DNA from: a virus
IMG/VR virus record: IMGVR_UViG_3300021090_000030
Location: 1-50,257 of that record
Length of the DNA: 50,257 nt
Reading direction: 5' to 3' (one strand)
The stretch's first letter is position 1. The number at the start of each line of letters is the position of its first letter. The notes below the pieces were generated by a model that saw nothing but the letters and a program-made list of their open reading frames with translations, was not told the origin of the DNA and did no database searches. The position numbers and the translations under genes are program-made. Below are positions 40,885 through 49,695 of the stretch, one piece after another.

Positions 40885-43314
40885 CTAAATACTGATCCTT
40901 ATTTCCCGAGAGTTCATCGAGGACGGCACGTCTAGGCCAAGTTGGACTGCCGCCTCGAGACGAACTCCAAACATCCAAACGCCGGCCACGATTTGAGATG
41001 TAACCTGATAAGACGACTCCGAGAACTGTGTCTTCATGGCGTCTTTCTCAAGTACACCCCGACCTTGGCGGCGCCTAAACGCAACCCAATCATCATAGGC
41101 AGGCGCAAGCTGAAAGTAGAAGTTTCCGTTCTCTACTGTATACTTGTACATCGCACCACCATTGTTTGCCTTATTGATGACGTACTCTATCATATCATCA
41201 ATCAAGGTACGTGACCTACCTGCTTGCATGTCGAATACTGACGATATACTGTCACTCAAGACTGTAGCATCAGGTGGTTCTGATTGTGTTATCTCGCACC
41301 ACAGTAGTATTCCAAAGTATGCAACGATGTGATTATTACGTACCCTGTCTGGTAACTTGTTCGGGAACGCAACAAAGACGGCCTCTCTTGCACGTTTCAG
41401 TATGTCTTCCCAACTCGCCTCGAGCTTTAGCAGAAGCGTAATCAGTGTACCTCCCATAAGAGGAACCCCACCCATACTGAACTCCATTTCCTTAAACGCA
41501 TTATACGCAGGCGAGCCTTCTTCAATAGTAGAAGGATGTACTCGTACGACAACAATGCGTTCACGTGCTGCAGCGTCATCTATTAAGTCTTCACCGTCAA
41601 GTACGAAAGGAGCAACTAGTGGATAGTCTTGTGTCGTCTGGTCAGCTCTGCCTCTTGCATCATGTCCAGTATCGTATGCTAACAAAACGAATCGAAGGAA
41701 CCTTTGAACTGCATCGACACGGAACTCTGAGAACGATACTGGTACTGCGTTCGAACCCCCCATCAAAGTTAGAGCGACGAAGTGTGTAGTACCACTATCA
41801 TAGGCAATTGGATTGGGTTGACCCCATATAGGCATGAACACCCGTTGGATAAGAGTTGACTTACCTGAGCCACGTGTACCTGCTACATTCAGAATTGGGA
41901 ACCTATACTTGTGTTGTTCAAGCCACGGCTTTAGCACAGCGGCTGTATACCAACCTATCATGGGCCAAATCGCACCTAGCTCGTTCAGTTGTGGAATGAG
42001 CCGGCCCAACACACGTACGTCGTGGTCGGAAGATACTTCGAGTTCCATGTCTGGGTGCTCGATCTTACTAGGCGTCCAAGCCAACGGTCCTTCAAAGCCC
42101 TGCCACAGGTCATTACAACCCACCGTCTGTTTGTCGCCCAAGAACAACCACTTACCAGCAACCTTATGAAGACCTAACATCTTGGTGGCTGCCACTCGAG
42201 GTAAACCCTTCTTCTTTAGTTTGTCAAGAAGATGTGGTAGTAGTTGCTTAACATCTTCGTCTTTACCTAGCCACTGCCATGCAGCTACAGGAGTTGCGGT
42301 AGCCATCTTCGATACTGAGTTAAAAACTGTCCTATTGAACGTTATGGCAGGCCATGTATATGAGTCCGAATAGACATCACAAACAATAGAGTCTTCTGCT
42401 CCGAACGGCGAACCGTCTAGTAGTAAAGTCGGCTCCAACAGAAAGGTACTAACCCGTTTCAATGCTTTTCGATAAGGGACATAGTACCCGTCAACGCCTT
42501 CTACGATTGTTGTTCCGCCTTCAACTTTATGTTCGTCTGCGTCGTCATCCCCATCCTTAGTTTTAGCTTTGACTGGATTTTTCGATCGTATCCTTTCCAA
42601 CGAGTGAAGCAGATAATGGTTCGATCCAGTCTCCCTGTGCTTATCCCCACAAGGTTGGTTCTCGAACAAACAAACGATAAGGTCATCAGAGACGCCTGCA
42701 ACGACCAGATCAGTTAGTATAGCCCAATCCCTCTCGCTTCTACTTCGATACCCACGAGAGTCACCAGTCGCTATCTTGTGTCTGGTTTTTTTGGGTATGT
42801 CCTTGAGCATGAAGATCTCGTCCATTGTGTAGCGAACACCGAGAGTATACTTTATTTCAACAGGCACAGGGACATCTGCAATCTTAGTGTTTGTTGTACC
42901 AGGTACTCTGAGTACTCGGTTCACATTCCAACATCCTGGGTCACCACCCAAGTCATTTGTAAGCATCTTGTTGGCAGTCTCTATTTCATCTGGATCGAGA
43001 CATGGTTTGTCTAAAAGCCAGTAACAATGCCACCCATGTCCAGAGAATACTGCATATGTGGGAGGTATAGTCCATCGAGGCTTTTCTTCACTCTGGTCTA
43101 CATCTACCCATAAGGCAATAGAACCCAATACATCTGTCTTCTCGTCTCCCGAAGTTTTTCGCATAGCGACCCCGAAGTAGACATCTTTATTTTCAGGTAT
43201 TGTAGGCAAAGCATCTAGTGTTGTATAAATTGCATCCTTAGCCTTGGGGGAACCTATTCCAAGACTGATAAGACCCCCAAAAGCAAATTGTTTCAAGAAC
43301 TCATGATTATCCAT
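40885..43314 (-). CDS. AEP-type primase-helicase
   Basis: 809 residues from ATG 43314 (GAGG upstream). The longer frame to 43353 starts inside a terminator stem, so it is not used. N-terminal archaeo-eukaryotic primase module: LWVDVDQ (D71, D73), FSGHGWHCYW (H93, H96) and RVLRVPGTTNT. C-terminal ATPase: Walker A AGTRGSGKST (478-487), later FVLDGEDLIDDAAARERI, in a DUF927-like helicase arrangement. Primes and unwinds DNA for the polymerase downstream of it. Motor subfamily is uncertain. Confidence 0.85.
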   Translation of the reverse strand: MDNHEFLKQFAFGGLISLGIGSPKAKDAIYTTLDALPTIPENKDVYFGVAMRKTSGDEKTDVLGSIALWVDVDQSEEKPRWTIPPTYAVFSGHGWHCYWLLDKPCLDPDEIETANKMLTNDLGGDPGCWNVNRVLRVPGTTNTKIADVPVPVEIKYTLGVRYTMDEIFMLKDIPKKTRHKIATGDSRGYRSRSERDWAILTDLVVAGVSDDLIVCLFENQPCGDKHRETGSNHYLLHSLERIRSKNPVKAKTKDGDDDADEHKVEGGTTIVEGVDGYYVPYRKALKRVSTFLLEPTLLLDGSPFGAEDSIVCDVYSDSYTWPAITFNRTVFNSVSKMATATPVAAWQWLGKDEDVKQLLPHLLDKLKKKGLPRVAATKMLGLHKVAGKWLFLGDKQTVGCNDLWQGFEGPLAWTPSKIEHPDMELEVSSDHDVRVLGRLIPQLNELGAIWPMIGWYTAAVLKPWLEQHKYRFPILNVAGTRGSGKSTLIQRVFMPIWGQPNPIAYDSGTTHFVALTLMGGSNAVPVSFSEFRVDAVQRFLRFVLLAYDTGHDARGRADQTTQDYPLVAPFVLDGEDLIDDAAARERIVVVRVHPSTIEEGSPAYNAFKEMEFSMGGVPLMGGTLITLLLKLEASWEDILKRAREAVFVAFPNKLPDRVRNNHIVAYFGILLWCEITQSEPPDATVLSDSISSVFDMQAGRSRTLIDDMIEYVINKANNGGAMYKYTVENGNFYFQLAPAYDDWVAFRRRQGRGVLEKDAMKTQFSESSYQVTSQIVAGVWMFGVRLEAAVQLGLDVPSSMNSREIRISI

Positions 43315-43333
43315 TATGCCTCGTGGTTTCAGG

Positions 43334-43370
43334 AAAAAGAACGGGAGGGACATGTCTCAGCCCCTCCCGT
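43334..43370 (-). terminator. Rho-independent terminator between the DUF669 and primase genes
   Basis: Perfect 9-bp arms ACGGGAGGG (43341-43349) and CCCTCCCGT (43362-43370), 12-base loop. Minus strand continues TCTTTTT. It lies between two genes read in the same direction, so it likely reduces rather than stops transcription into the primase gene. Confidence 0.8.
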
Positions 43371-43398
43371 AGAATTTAGGACTGGCGGCTTATTGGTA

Positions 43399-43869
43399 TT
43401 ACTTGCGGGACTTCGCCTTGTTTATCACAACCTCGGTAGGCGGAGCTAAAGACTCGAGAGCTGCATTACCTTGGCCATACCTAGTTGCTGAGCGAATCTT
43501 GCGGACCTTGTTGCGAGGCGGATAAGGATTGCCATCGTCGTCGGTCTTACCAGAGTCTTCGATACTCAAAACAATGGCTGCTTCGCGGTTCATAAGCGAC
43601 TCAGCTGTAATCTCACCTTGGTAGGTGCTGTCGAAACCCATACCGACCAACAGAAGCTTAGTACGGTATTGGGCATCAGGATGGAAGGACAGGATATCGA
43701 AAATCTGTCGACCTGCAAACGGAGCGGGGGCAATCACTTCCCAACGCATCTCAATCTTCGGATGGTTGGACGAGCTCAAACCTTCTTCCGCGAAGACAAC
43801 CTTTGCGAGGTATTCTCCAACGGGGATAGGCTCGAGGCCTTTCACTTGGGTAAAATCGATTATGGGCAT
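43399..43869 (-). CDS. DUF669 single-stranded-DNA-binding-like protein
   Basis: 156 residues. MPIIDFTQVKGLEPIPVGEY, then KIEMRWEVIAPAPFAGRQI and LSFHPDAQYRTKLLLVGMGF match the DUF669 family found beside Sak4-type recombinases and primases in many phages. These are thought to bind single-stranded DNA (OB-like). Charged C-terminal tail. AAGGAGTACCTGAA precedes the ATG. Confidence 0.8.
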   Translation of the reverse strand: MPIIDFTQVKGLEPIPVGEYLAKVVFAEEGLSSSNHPKIEMRWEVIAPAPFAGRQIFDILSFHPDAQYRTKLLLVGMGFDSTYQGEITAESLMNREAAIVLSIEDSGKTDDDGNPYPPRNKVRKIRSATRYGQGNAALESLAPPTEVVINKAKSRK

Positions 43870-43958
43870 TTCAGGTACTCCTTGGGTTTTTGTGGATTGA
43901 TTGTTTTAGGGTGCCGCCAGGCTCCCAAATTTTCAGTTAGTCACCAACTGTAGCTTAC

Positions 43959-44201
43959 CTATGTGGCAGGATAACTAGCACCACACCTTGTACAGACTGG
44001 ATAGAAGGCCACATAACCACAATTGCCGCAGACTCCCGTTACGTCAGGTACAACAGGTGTTGGAACGCACGATACTACGCCCAATTGTTTTGGCAAAGTA
44101 ATTACACGACCATCGGCCAAACGGATCACGGCTTCAATCTCTGCCGCACGTACTTCAATTTTGCTATTCTCATCGAAAACGAATTCAATTCTATATTTCA
44201 T
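43959..44201 (-). CDS. Small zinc-ribbon protein (80 aa)
   Basis: N-terminal beta-rich half (KYRIEFVFDENSKIEVRAAE) and C-terminal zinc ribbon CGNCGYVAFYPVCTRCG. Starts four bases inside the Sak4-like gene's stop, so it belongs to the recombination operon. May be a DNA-binding accessory protein. Confidence 0.7.
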   Translation of the reverse strand: MKYRIEFVFDENSKIEVRAAEIEAVIRLADGRVITLPKQLGVVSCVPTPVVPDVTGVCGNCGYVAFYPVCTRCGASYPAT

Positions 44202-45025
44202 ATGCGTTCCAATTCGAGAATCTTGCTCCAGATTTCCTCGATGGTTGGGTCGTACATGTATCTCATCAACTGACCCCCACTGTCAAGCATGCCGTACTGG
44301 TCTTTGGCGTAGAAGCTACTTGTTGCTCGTGTGAAGCCAATAATCTGTGAAGCGTTTGCTGCTTCCAAGTCTGCTGCAACGACAGACTTCGATCTGGTGT
44401 CGATTGTTTCTGTCTGAGTCAGTCGCATCACAAGATAGACGTACGACGCAATTTCACCTTGAGACTGTCCCCATAGCAACGGTCTCCTATAGATGTTGCC
44501 AACCTTGTCTTGCTTCTCGTTCTCTAATGACGTCAAGATGACATGCATGTCTAACTGTATATACTTGTAAGCCCAGTTCGTCATGATTTGCAGCACTTTG
44601 TAGAAGTCCCGAAGTTCGATGTCAGTCGGTAGGGCTCCAGGTTCAACATCCAAACCCGGTTTGATCGCCCTGAATGCGAAACGCTGTATTTCTGTCATGC
44701 CATCAGATATGACTGTTCTAAAGGGTTGTTTAGGCAAGTCTATCTCTGCAGCCTCACATGACTTGATGAACGGATGGTCAGCAGGCTGACCTTTGAAAAG
44801 CCAGTCATAGGGTAACGAGTAGTCAGACAGTTTTTCCATCGTAAAGATGGTTGGTTGAGGAACATAGCTACGAACAGACATTGGATTGCCAGCACTTTCC
44901 AACATTAGTACTGGACTAAAGTCGTCTACGAAGACGGCTGACGCTGCGGTACGGGTCTTGGTAGAACCTGGTGCGCCATAGAGTAGTGCCTTCAGGTACG
45001 GAGAACTAAGATCTGCTTGTTTCAT
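44198..45025 (-). CDS. Sak4-like RecA-type recombinase (AAA_24)
   Basis: 275 residues. Walker A LLYGAPGSTKTRTA (about 14-27), LMLESAGNPMSVRSY as the following strand, Walker B-like RTVISDGMTEI. This is the single-domain AAA_24/Sak4 group of phage ATPases that work in single-strand annealing with an SSB partner. Neighbouring DUF669 and Cas4-like nuclease genes fit a recombination module. Overlaps both neighbours by four bases. Confidence 0.82.
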   Translation of the reverse strand: MKQADLSSPYLKALLYGAPGSTKTRTAASAVFVDDFSPVLMLESAGNPMSVRSYVPQPTIFTMEKLSDYSLPYDWLFKGQPADHPFIKSCEAAEIDLPKQPFRTVISDGMTEIQRFAFRAIKPGLDVEPGALPTDIELRDFYKVLQIMTNWAYKYIQLDMHVILTSLENEKQDKVGNIYRRPLLWGQSQGEIASYVYLVMRLTQTETIDTRSKSVVAADLEAANASQIIGFTRATSSFYAKDQYGMLDSGGQLMRYMYDPTIEEIWSKILELERI

Positions 45026-46107
45026 TCTACCTCACGGAAGCTCTCTGCTCTTACACGTTGTTGGTACTCAGCCTGTAATAGCGATTGGAAGTTACCACCT
45101 TTACTCATAGTTAGACAAGGTGCTCGGAATGAACAAAAGTTGCATTGGATGAAGGTCGGCGCAGGGTATGCTTTCACTTCCGGATTTATCATTTCCATAG
45201 CCGTCCAGTACAAGTTGTCCTGTAGTTCTTTAATTTCGTACTGATTACGTCGTATAGGTAATCTGACAAAGAAACCATTATCCCCTATACTCATGTTATA
45301 GAACATATCCCCGTAATGTTGTTCTAAGAACTTCCAATCAACATCTGCCCCGTGATGCTTACGTAGGTCTGCTATGTATGAGAATGCAGTAAAGTCGCCT
45401 TTGGCCTTCGAGAGCATACCCGTATTGATTTCTCGTGGGTGGACTGGAGCCTTCTTACGCATGATGTTGTACAGAACACCGGATATCTTAATGTCCTTCA
45501 TTTGCTGTGCAGCAAAGACGTATGCTCCTGCCTGCTCGTCATTCTCCAATGACTTAGCAAGCTCTCCAATTGAACGCGCCGTCTTACATTCCCATATCCA
45601 ATAAGTGTGACTGGGCTTGTGGTATACTATACCATCAAAGCGCCCCTCTAGCCGTACACGAGGGTCGGGGATGCCTGTATCGGGATCGTACATTGGTACG
45701 TTGAATGGCACCTCGAGGTCCATGAACTCCAAAGTTTCATCTCGGAACTCTGATGTATCAACCTGAATCCATAACATGTAATGTTGAAGCACTTCGGAGA
45801 TAAGAGCGACACTATCGTCCCATTGTTGTTGTTCGCCCTTCCAAAGGTTACCAGCAATCTTAGTCTCGTTCGCCAAGTACGCATCCAAAGAGTCCCAGAT
45901 AGATTGTCCTTTCCCGTAGTACTCTTCTAGAGCGTAGTGCACTGCTCGACCAACAAAGAACGGGGCATATGGTACACTAGGTTCTAGGTTTTGACGTAAG
46001 CCACTTGAGAAGTCCCACTTCCTACGACAAGACCGAAACGTACGTATGTCACTAATGTGTATGTTGGTTGGTTGGTTGAAGGATGGTATGGTAGTTAGTT
46101 GTTTCAT
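45022..46107 (-). CDS. Cas4/RecB-like PD-(D/E)XK exonuclease with 4Fe-4S cluster
   Basis: 361 residues. N-terminal Cys (C27 in RSCRRKW), GRAVHYALEEYY, active site RLEGRFDGIVY (D158) and WIWECKTA (E173, K175), and a C-terminal cluster CNFCSFRAPC. Four cysteines would hold an iron-sulphur cluster as in Cas4/AddB-type nucleases. No CRISPR array is nearby; here it likely processes DNA ends for Sak4-mediated recombination. First gene behind the promoter at 46136-46164, with TAGGAGACAC before the ATG. Confidence 0.88.
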   Translation of the reverse strand: MKQLTTIPSFNQPTNIHISDIRTFRSCRRKWDFSSGLRQNLEPSVPYAPFFVGRAVHYALEEYYGKGQSIWDSLDAYLANETKIAGNLWKGEQQQWDDSVALISEVLQHYMLWIQVDTSEFRDETLEFMDLEVPFNVPMYDPDTGIPDPRVRLEGRFDGIVYHKPSHTYWIWECKTARSIGELAKSLENDEQAGAYVFAAQQMKDIKISGVLYNIMRKKAPVHPREINTGMLSKAKGDFTAFSYIADLRKHHGADVDWKFLEQHYGDMFYNMSIGDNGFFVRLPIRRNQYEIKELQDNLYWTAMEMINPEVKAYPAPTFIQCNFCSFRAPCLTMSKGGNFQSLLQAEYQQRVRAESFREVE

Positions 46108-46135
46108 GTGTCTCCTATAATGTAACTATACAAGA

Positions 46136-46164
46136 ATTATAACTGAATGTAAGCCAAAAAGCAA
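46136..46164 (-). promoter_or_regulatory. Sigma-70-type promoter of the recombination-replication operon
   Basis: Minus strand TTGCTT (46159-46164), 17-bp spacer, TATAAT (46136-46141), about 30 bases before the ATG of the nuclease gene. Best -35/-10 match in this part of the genome. Likely drives genes 46107 to 33580. Confidence 0.75.
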
Positions 46165-46198
46165 GTTAGATTTTGATATTACTTTACATGAACTAACC

Positions 46199-46375
46199 TT
46201 ACTTCGTCGTTTCGGGTAAAGGATTCTCTCTAACATAGGTTTGGGCTTCTGCTATTGCCTCATCACTCGTATCGTATTTCTTCTTGGTGGTGTACAGCAC
46301 TTCACTTTCGAATGTGGTTACGACAACCACATACTTATTACGAGGAGTCCGCCTTACGTTGAATATGATTCTCAT
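46199..46375 (-). CDS. Small basic protein (58 aa)
   Basis: ATG at 46375 is preceded by TTGAGGAATCA. Product MRIIFNVRRTPRNKYVVVVT is a beta-hairpin-like start followed by TTFESEVLYTTKKKYDTSDE and a short helix. Resembles small phage proteins of unknown function. The frame and spacing next to the 46383 gene support it. Confidence 0.6.
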   Translation of the reverse strand: MRIIFNVRRTPRNKYVVVVTTFESEVLYTTKKKYDTSDEAIAEAQTYVRENPLPETTK

Positions 46376-46382
46376 TGATTCC

Positions 46383-46601
46383 TCAATTCAGTGGTGCCCA
46401 ACCTATCCACACTATAGGAAAGGATCTTTGACTCATTACATTGACAGCACTACCAAGAGTCATAAAGAAGATCGCCATACATGTTGATGCTCGTTCGTAA
46501 TCCTTACGCCACAAAAAGTACAAAAGAAATACAAAACTCCCGAAGCACAGGGCAAGGAGGCCGGAGTCAAGCAGATAACCTACCCTCACGTCAAGATACA
46601 T
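46383..46601 (-). CDS. Small two-helix membrane protein (72 aa)
   Basis: Hydrophobic segments LLALCFGSFVFLLYFLW (about 15-31) and STCMAIFFMTLGSAVNVM (about 39-56), with WRKDYER between them as an inside loop. Overlaps the helicase stop by 11 bases. No family assigned. Confidence 0.6.
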   Translation of the reverse strand: MYLDVRVGYLLDSGLLALCFGSFVFLLYFLWRKDYERASTCMAIFFMTLGSAVNVMSQRSFPIVWIGWAPLN

Positions 46602-47880
46602 TGGCCCTACGTACGAAGTTCAACAACATGTTCTGCTCGGATAGCTTGTTCGTCACCGCGTCCATTACTTGTGTGTCAACATCTGCTGAGTTCAGATAGT
46701 AAATTAGTTTCGGGGATATGATGTCGATACGATGTACTCGGTCGACCGCTTGCTTCATCTTCGTTGTTGACCAATGTTGGTCTAGAAAGACTACTGCATC
46801 TGCCATTCCCAAGTTCAAGGACTCTGACATGCCATCAATCGTTCCGGCAAGTATACGTCCCTCTCCTTTGATGAACTGATGTGATTCATCCAAACCTCCT
46901 ATGACCCGAAAGGCCCCTGTGCAATTGTGGACATGGTTCACCATCTCACGATACTTAGAGAAGACCAGTACATTCAGATTGGGGTTATTGTCTAAGAAGT
47001 CCAGTAGCCACTCTATTTTTGAGGACCCAGCCTTTAGACCTAGTAGTCCAGGCCAGGAAGCTATCTGGTGCAGTCGTGTGAATAGGGTCAAGGCGTTCGT
47101 AATGAGGAGTTGTTTGTCTTCTATGGCGACCAAAGCATCTATGGATTCGTAGAGCATATTATACTCAGCTTCTTGTTCGGGTGCCATCAGTATGGGTACA
47201 AAGGACTCAATCTTAGGTGGAAGCTCGGGGGCTACTTGCTCTTTCAATCTCCTGATTACATACGGCATAACTTGGGCCTGATACTCTATCAGATCAAGAG
47301 GGTCTCCAATGTTCCAACCCCCAAAGTAACCTTTCTTATTCTCGAACGTCCTTTTTATCCAGACCCAATAAGACGGAAAGGCTTCCCTGTCTAGCCACTT
47401 TAGCACAGGCCAGAGCTGACCACCATGTCGTTCAATCGGTGTCGCCGATAGTGCGATTTTCTGTGCCCCCATAAGCTTGGTTACGTTCTTCGAACGTTGC
47501 GTTGTTGCATTACGTATTTTATGTGCTTCGTCTAGAATGATGCTGTTCCATACTATTCGGGCAACAGGATATAGGATAATATTAGGTACCAATTCATCAT
47601 AAGTGGTTATAAACCAAGCATCCAGATTCTTAAAGTCATATGGTAGATGTTCGGTCATGATGACTGTCGCATCAGGTACTTGTTCTAGTATTGCCTCACG
47701 CCATTGTAGCTTAGCACTCTTCAAACATACCACTAAGACTTTTTTATGTTCGTTACCTGCTGCCTTTACTGCTTCTATTGAGGTTAGAGTCTTGCCGAGG
47801 CCGCAGTCGTCACACAAGTACGTATTGTGACTTGTCATATAGTCAATAGCGAACTGTTGAAAAGGGTAAGGAGTTTTCAT
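46591..47880 (-). CDS. SNF2-type superfamily 2 helicase/translocase
   Basis: 429 residues. Walker A DDCGLGKT (24-31), DEAH box IILDEAHKI (117-120), motif III region IALSATPIERHGGQ, motif V/VI VVFLDQHWSTTKMKQAVDRV followed by HRID. A compact two-lobe SNF2-like ATPase without accessory domains, as found in many phage replication regions. Probably a DNA translocase in replication or recombination. Confidence 0.88.
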   Translation of the reverse strand: MKTPYPFQQFAIDYMTSHNTYLCDDCGLGKTLTSIEAVKAAGNEHKKVLVVCLKSAKLQWREAILEQVPDATVIMTEHLPYDFKNLDAWFITTYDELVPNIILYPVARIVWNSIILDEAHKIRNATTQRSKNVTKLMGAQKIALSATPIERHGGQLWPVLKWLDREAFPSYWVWIKRTFENKKGYFGGWNIGDPLDLIEYQAQVMPYVIRRLKEQVAPELPPKIESFVPILMAPEQEAEYNMLYESIDALVAIEDKQLLITNALTLFTRLHQIASWPGLLGLKAGSSKIEWLLDFLDNNPNLNVLVFSKYREMVNHVHNCTGAFRVIGGLDESHQFIKGEGRILAGTIDGMSESLNLGMADAVVFLDQHWSTTKMKQAVDRVHRIDIISPKLIYYLNSADVDTQVMDAVTNKLSEQNMLLNFVRRANVS

Positions 47881-48062
47881 TAATTGTACCTGTATCTCAA
47901 GACTTGAATGAATCTACGCTCGTCGGGCGTGTTTGGATGAAAAGAGGCGTTGGTTGTTATGTAATAGAGTATTAGCATACTTTCATCACTCAATTCACCC
48001 AACCATTGGAGTAGGGCTAAAGGCCCTCCAATCGTATATATCAATAACATGTTGCCTATCAT
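47880..48062 (-). CDS. Small hydrophobic protein (60 aa)
   Basis: First part hydrophobic (MLLIYTIGGPLALLQWLG), then polar. Shares its last base with the helicase start and its first four with the next upstream stop, so coupled on both sides. Function unknown. Confidence 0.6.
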   Translation of the reverse strand: MIGNMLLIYTIGGPLALLQWLGELSDESMLILYYITTNASFHPNTPDERRFIQVLRYRYN

Positions 48063-48481
48063 CGAGATCTCTGCTTCACTCTATGCCTGACTAGCTGTCC
48101 TACTTCCTTTTGAGAGCCAGTCATATACGGCCCTATATTTCTACCGTTCACATCAATCTGCTGTACGTACGTCTTACCGTTTTCGTACTTGGATACCAAG
48201 AAGCGTGGTCCCTCTACTGTACTGAGTATGAAGGTATTGTTGTCTAGGGGTTCAACTTTTGCACCCGTAGCTAGCTTCTCTTCATCAACATCAAGGTGAA
48301 AGGGTTCGTGTTCGTCAGGCCAAGGTAAAAACATACTACCCACGAAGAACAAAATAATAGATCCTATAACAATCAACCAGATGACAGGAATATGAAGTCC
48401 GTCGTAGGCTACAGCTAACCCTCCTGCAGCAAACCCGAGCGCTATGACTGCTACAAGGCAACCAGCACCTGCATAATTCAT
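48059..48481 (-). CDS. Membrane protein with two N-terminal helices (140 aa)
   Basis: Helices at about 5-26 (GCLVAVIALGFAAGGLAVAY) and 31-51 (IPVIWLIVIGSIILFFVGSM), then a soluble beta-rich domain of about 85 residues with a basic C-terminus (RHRVKQRSR). No family recognised. Confidence 0.62.
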   Translation of the reverse strand: MNYAGAGCLVAVIALGFAAGGLAVAYDGLHIPVIWLIVIGSIILFFVGSMFLPWPDEHEPFHLDVDEEKLATGAKVEPLDNNTFILSTVEGPRFLVSKYENGKTYVQQIDVNGRNIGPYMTGSQKEVGQLVRHRVKQRSR

Positions 48482-48882
48482 CGTATCATCCCCCGACCCT
48501 TAGCAAACTGATATGCATCTGCTAAACATCTATGATAGCGACGGGGAATCATATCCCACATCTCTGGCGTCATGAGACCAACATATGTAAGAAACAACGG
48601 GTGACTAACCAACATAATACAAGAGTCGACTTGTTGGATTTTGGCTACCGCATCGTCGTCATGATTGAACGCATAGTGTGTCAAAGCAGATTCACGCTCG
48701 TCGTGCGCCCATTTGACCATATCGACCATGAAATTGACATACGAGTGTCCGTAAGTAAACTGTTCTGGTTCGTGCTTCTCAATGCGTCTAAACCTTCTTG
48801 ATATGAAACGGGGTAACTCACCTAACGGGTCAACCATTGTATTGGGGTTAGGCATGGGGGGTTGTACAAAGTACTTCGGCAT
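48478..48882 (-). CDS. Hypothetical soluble protein (134 aa)
   Basis: Start at 48882 is set by AAAGGAGGCAAA; the longer frame to 48924 has no site. Pro-rich N-terminus (KYFVQPPMPNPNTM), then a helical domain with RFISRRFRRIEKHE and ADAYQFAKGRG. Function unknown. Confidence 0.65.
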   Translation of the reverse strand: MPKYFVQPPMPNPNTMVDPLGELPRFISRRFRRIEKHEPEQFTYGHSYVNFMVDMVKWAHDERESALTHYAFNHDDDAVAKIQQVDSCIMLVSHPLFLTYVGLMTPEMWDMIPRRYHRCLADAYQFAKGRGMIR

Positions 48883-49150
48883 TTTGCCTCCTTTGGTGGT
48901 CGTAACGTGCCTCAAGGTTACCATTCACCAGACACTGTACGGCGTTACATATTGCGGGATGGATGTCTGCTAGTTTGACAAGATACGCCATTGTCTCTCT
49001 ATCACCGACTGTAGCAACGTAGATTGCCTCAATTATGCTGACGTAGTAGTCCTTTGGTAACAGCATGATAGGCTTGTTCTTAAGGACCTTGAGGACCCAT
49101 TGCTCCTCAGTCGTCAAGGGTTCATTCAACGATTTACAAGCCCTGTTCAT
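48848..49150 (-). CDS. Hypothetical helical protein (100 aa)
   Basis: All-helical, EEQWVLKVLKNKPIMLLPKD and AYLVKLADIHPAICNAVQC. Start overlaps the stop of the upstream gene (ATGA) and the end overlaps the next gene by 35 bases. No family assigned. Confidence 0.6.
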   Translation of the reverse strand: MNRACKSLNEPLTTEEQWVLKVLKNKPIMLLPKDYYVSIIEAIYVATVGDRETMAYLVKLADIHPAICNAVQCLVNGNLEARYDHQRRQNAEVLCTTPHA

Positions 49151-49395
49151 TGTCTGGGCTTGGGACTAACTACATGTCGGTAGGCTTGACCCATTGGGGC
49201 GTTTGTTACGTCGATGACTGGGTACTTGTGCTTACGACAGTAACGCTCACCTTTCTCGTCCATGTAAGTATCGTCTCGTAGTAAACACCCGTTATGTATG
49301 CGACAGAAGTAGATGTTCTCTATGTCCATCTTCGATGTTGTCGAGGGGTCGAGCAAGTCAGGGTCTGGTTTAGGTTTGAGTATATTTATAGTCAT
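49147..49395 (-). CDS. Zinc-finger-like small protein (82 aa)
   Basis: Possible metal ligands FCRIHNGCLL and RYCRKHKYP (Cys/His pairs about 18 residues apart). N-terminus is Pro/Asp-rich. Coupled to both neighbours by ATGA overlaps. Could be a treble-clef-like binding protein; function unknown. Confidence 0.6.
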   Translation of the reverse strand: MTINILKPKPDPDLLDPSTTSKMDIENIYFCRIHNGCLLRDDTYMDEKGERYCRKHKYPVIDVTNAPMGQAYRHVVSPKPRQ

Positions 49396-49616
49396 GGGGT
49401 CTCCAAAGGCGTAAAGGGGTTGCGTATGGGTCCTGACCAGTAAGTGTCCGGTTCAGGTTTGACATAGATGCCCCCGAGCTCTCCTGCTTCCCAGTAGAAT
49501 AACTCGGTTGGGGCTGTGCTTATCATAGGTTCGACAAGTACTACCTGGTCAACGACCGTGATGTCTTGATTGAGTCCGCGTCGCCAGTAGTACCCCGACT
49601 GTGTAGGTATGTCCAT
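49392..49616 (-). CDS. Hypothetical protein (74 aa)
   Basis: Start at 49616 follows AAGGAGACAC. Opening MDIPTQSGYYWRRG is the P-x-x-x-G-Y-Y-W pattern of many small phage proteins, followed by a beta-rich middle (ELFYWEAGELGGIYV). Function unknown. Confidence 0.65.
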   Translation of the reverse strand: MDIPTQSGYYWRRGLNQDITVVDQVVLVEPMISTAPTELFYWEAGELGGIYVKPEPDTYWSGPIRNPFTPLETP

Positions 49617-49695
49617 GTGTCTCCTTGTTGAACTTTTCAACTATCTGCTTAGCCGCATCGATGCGCTGGTCTCGTACAACGGCTCGCGTGAGCTG

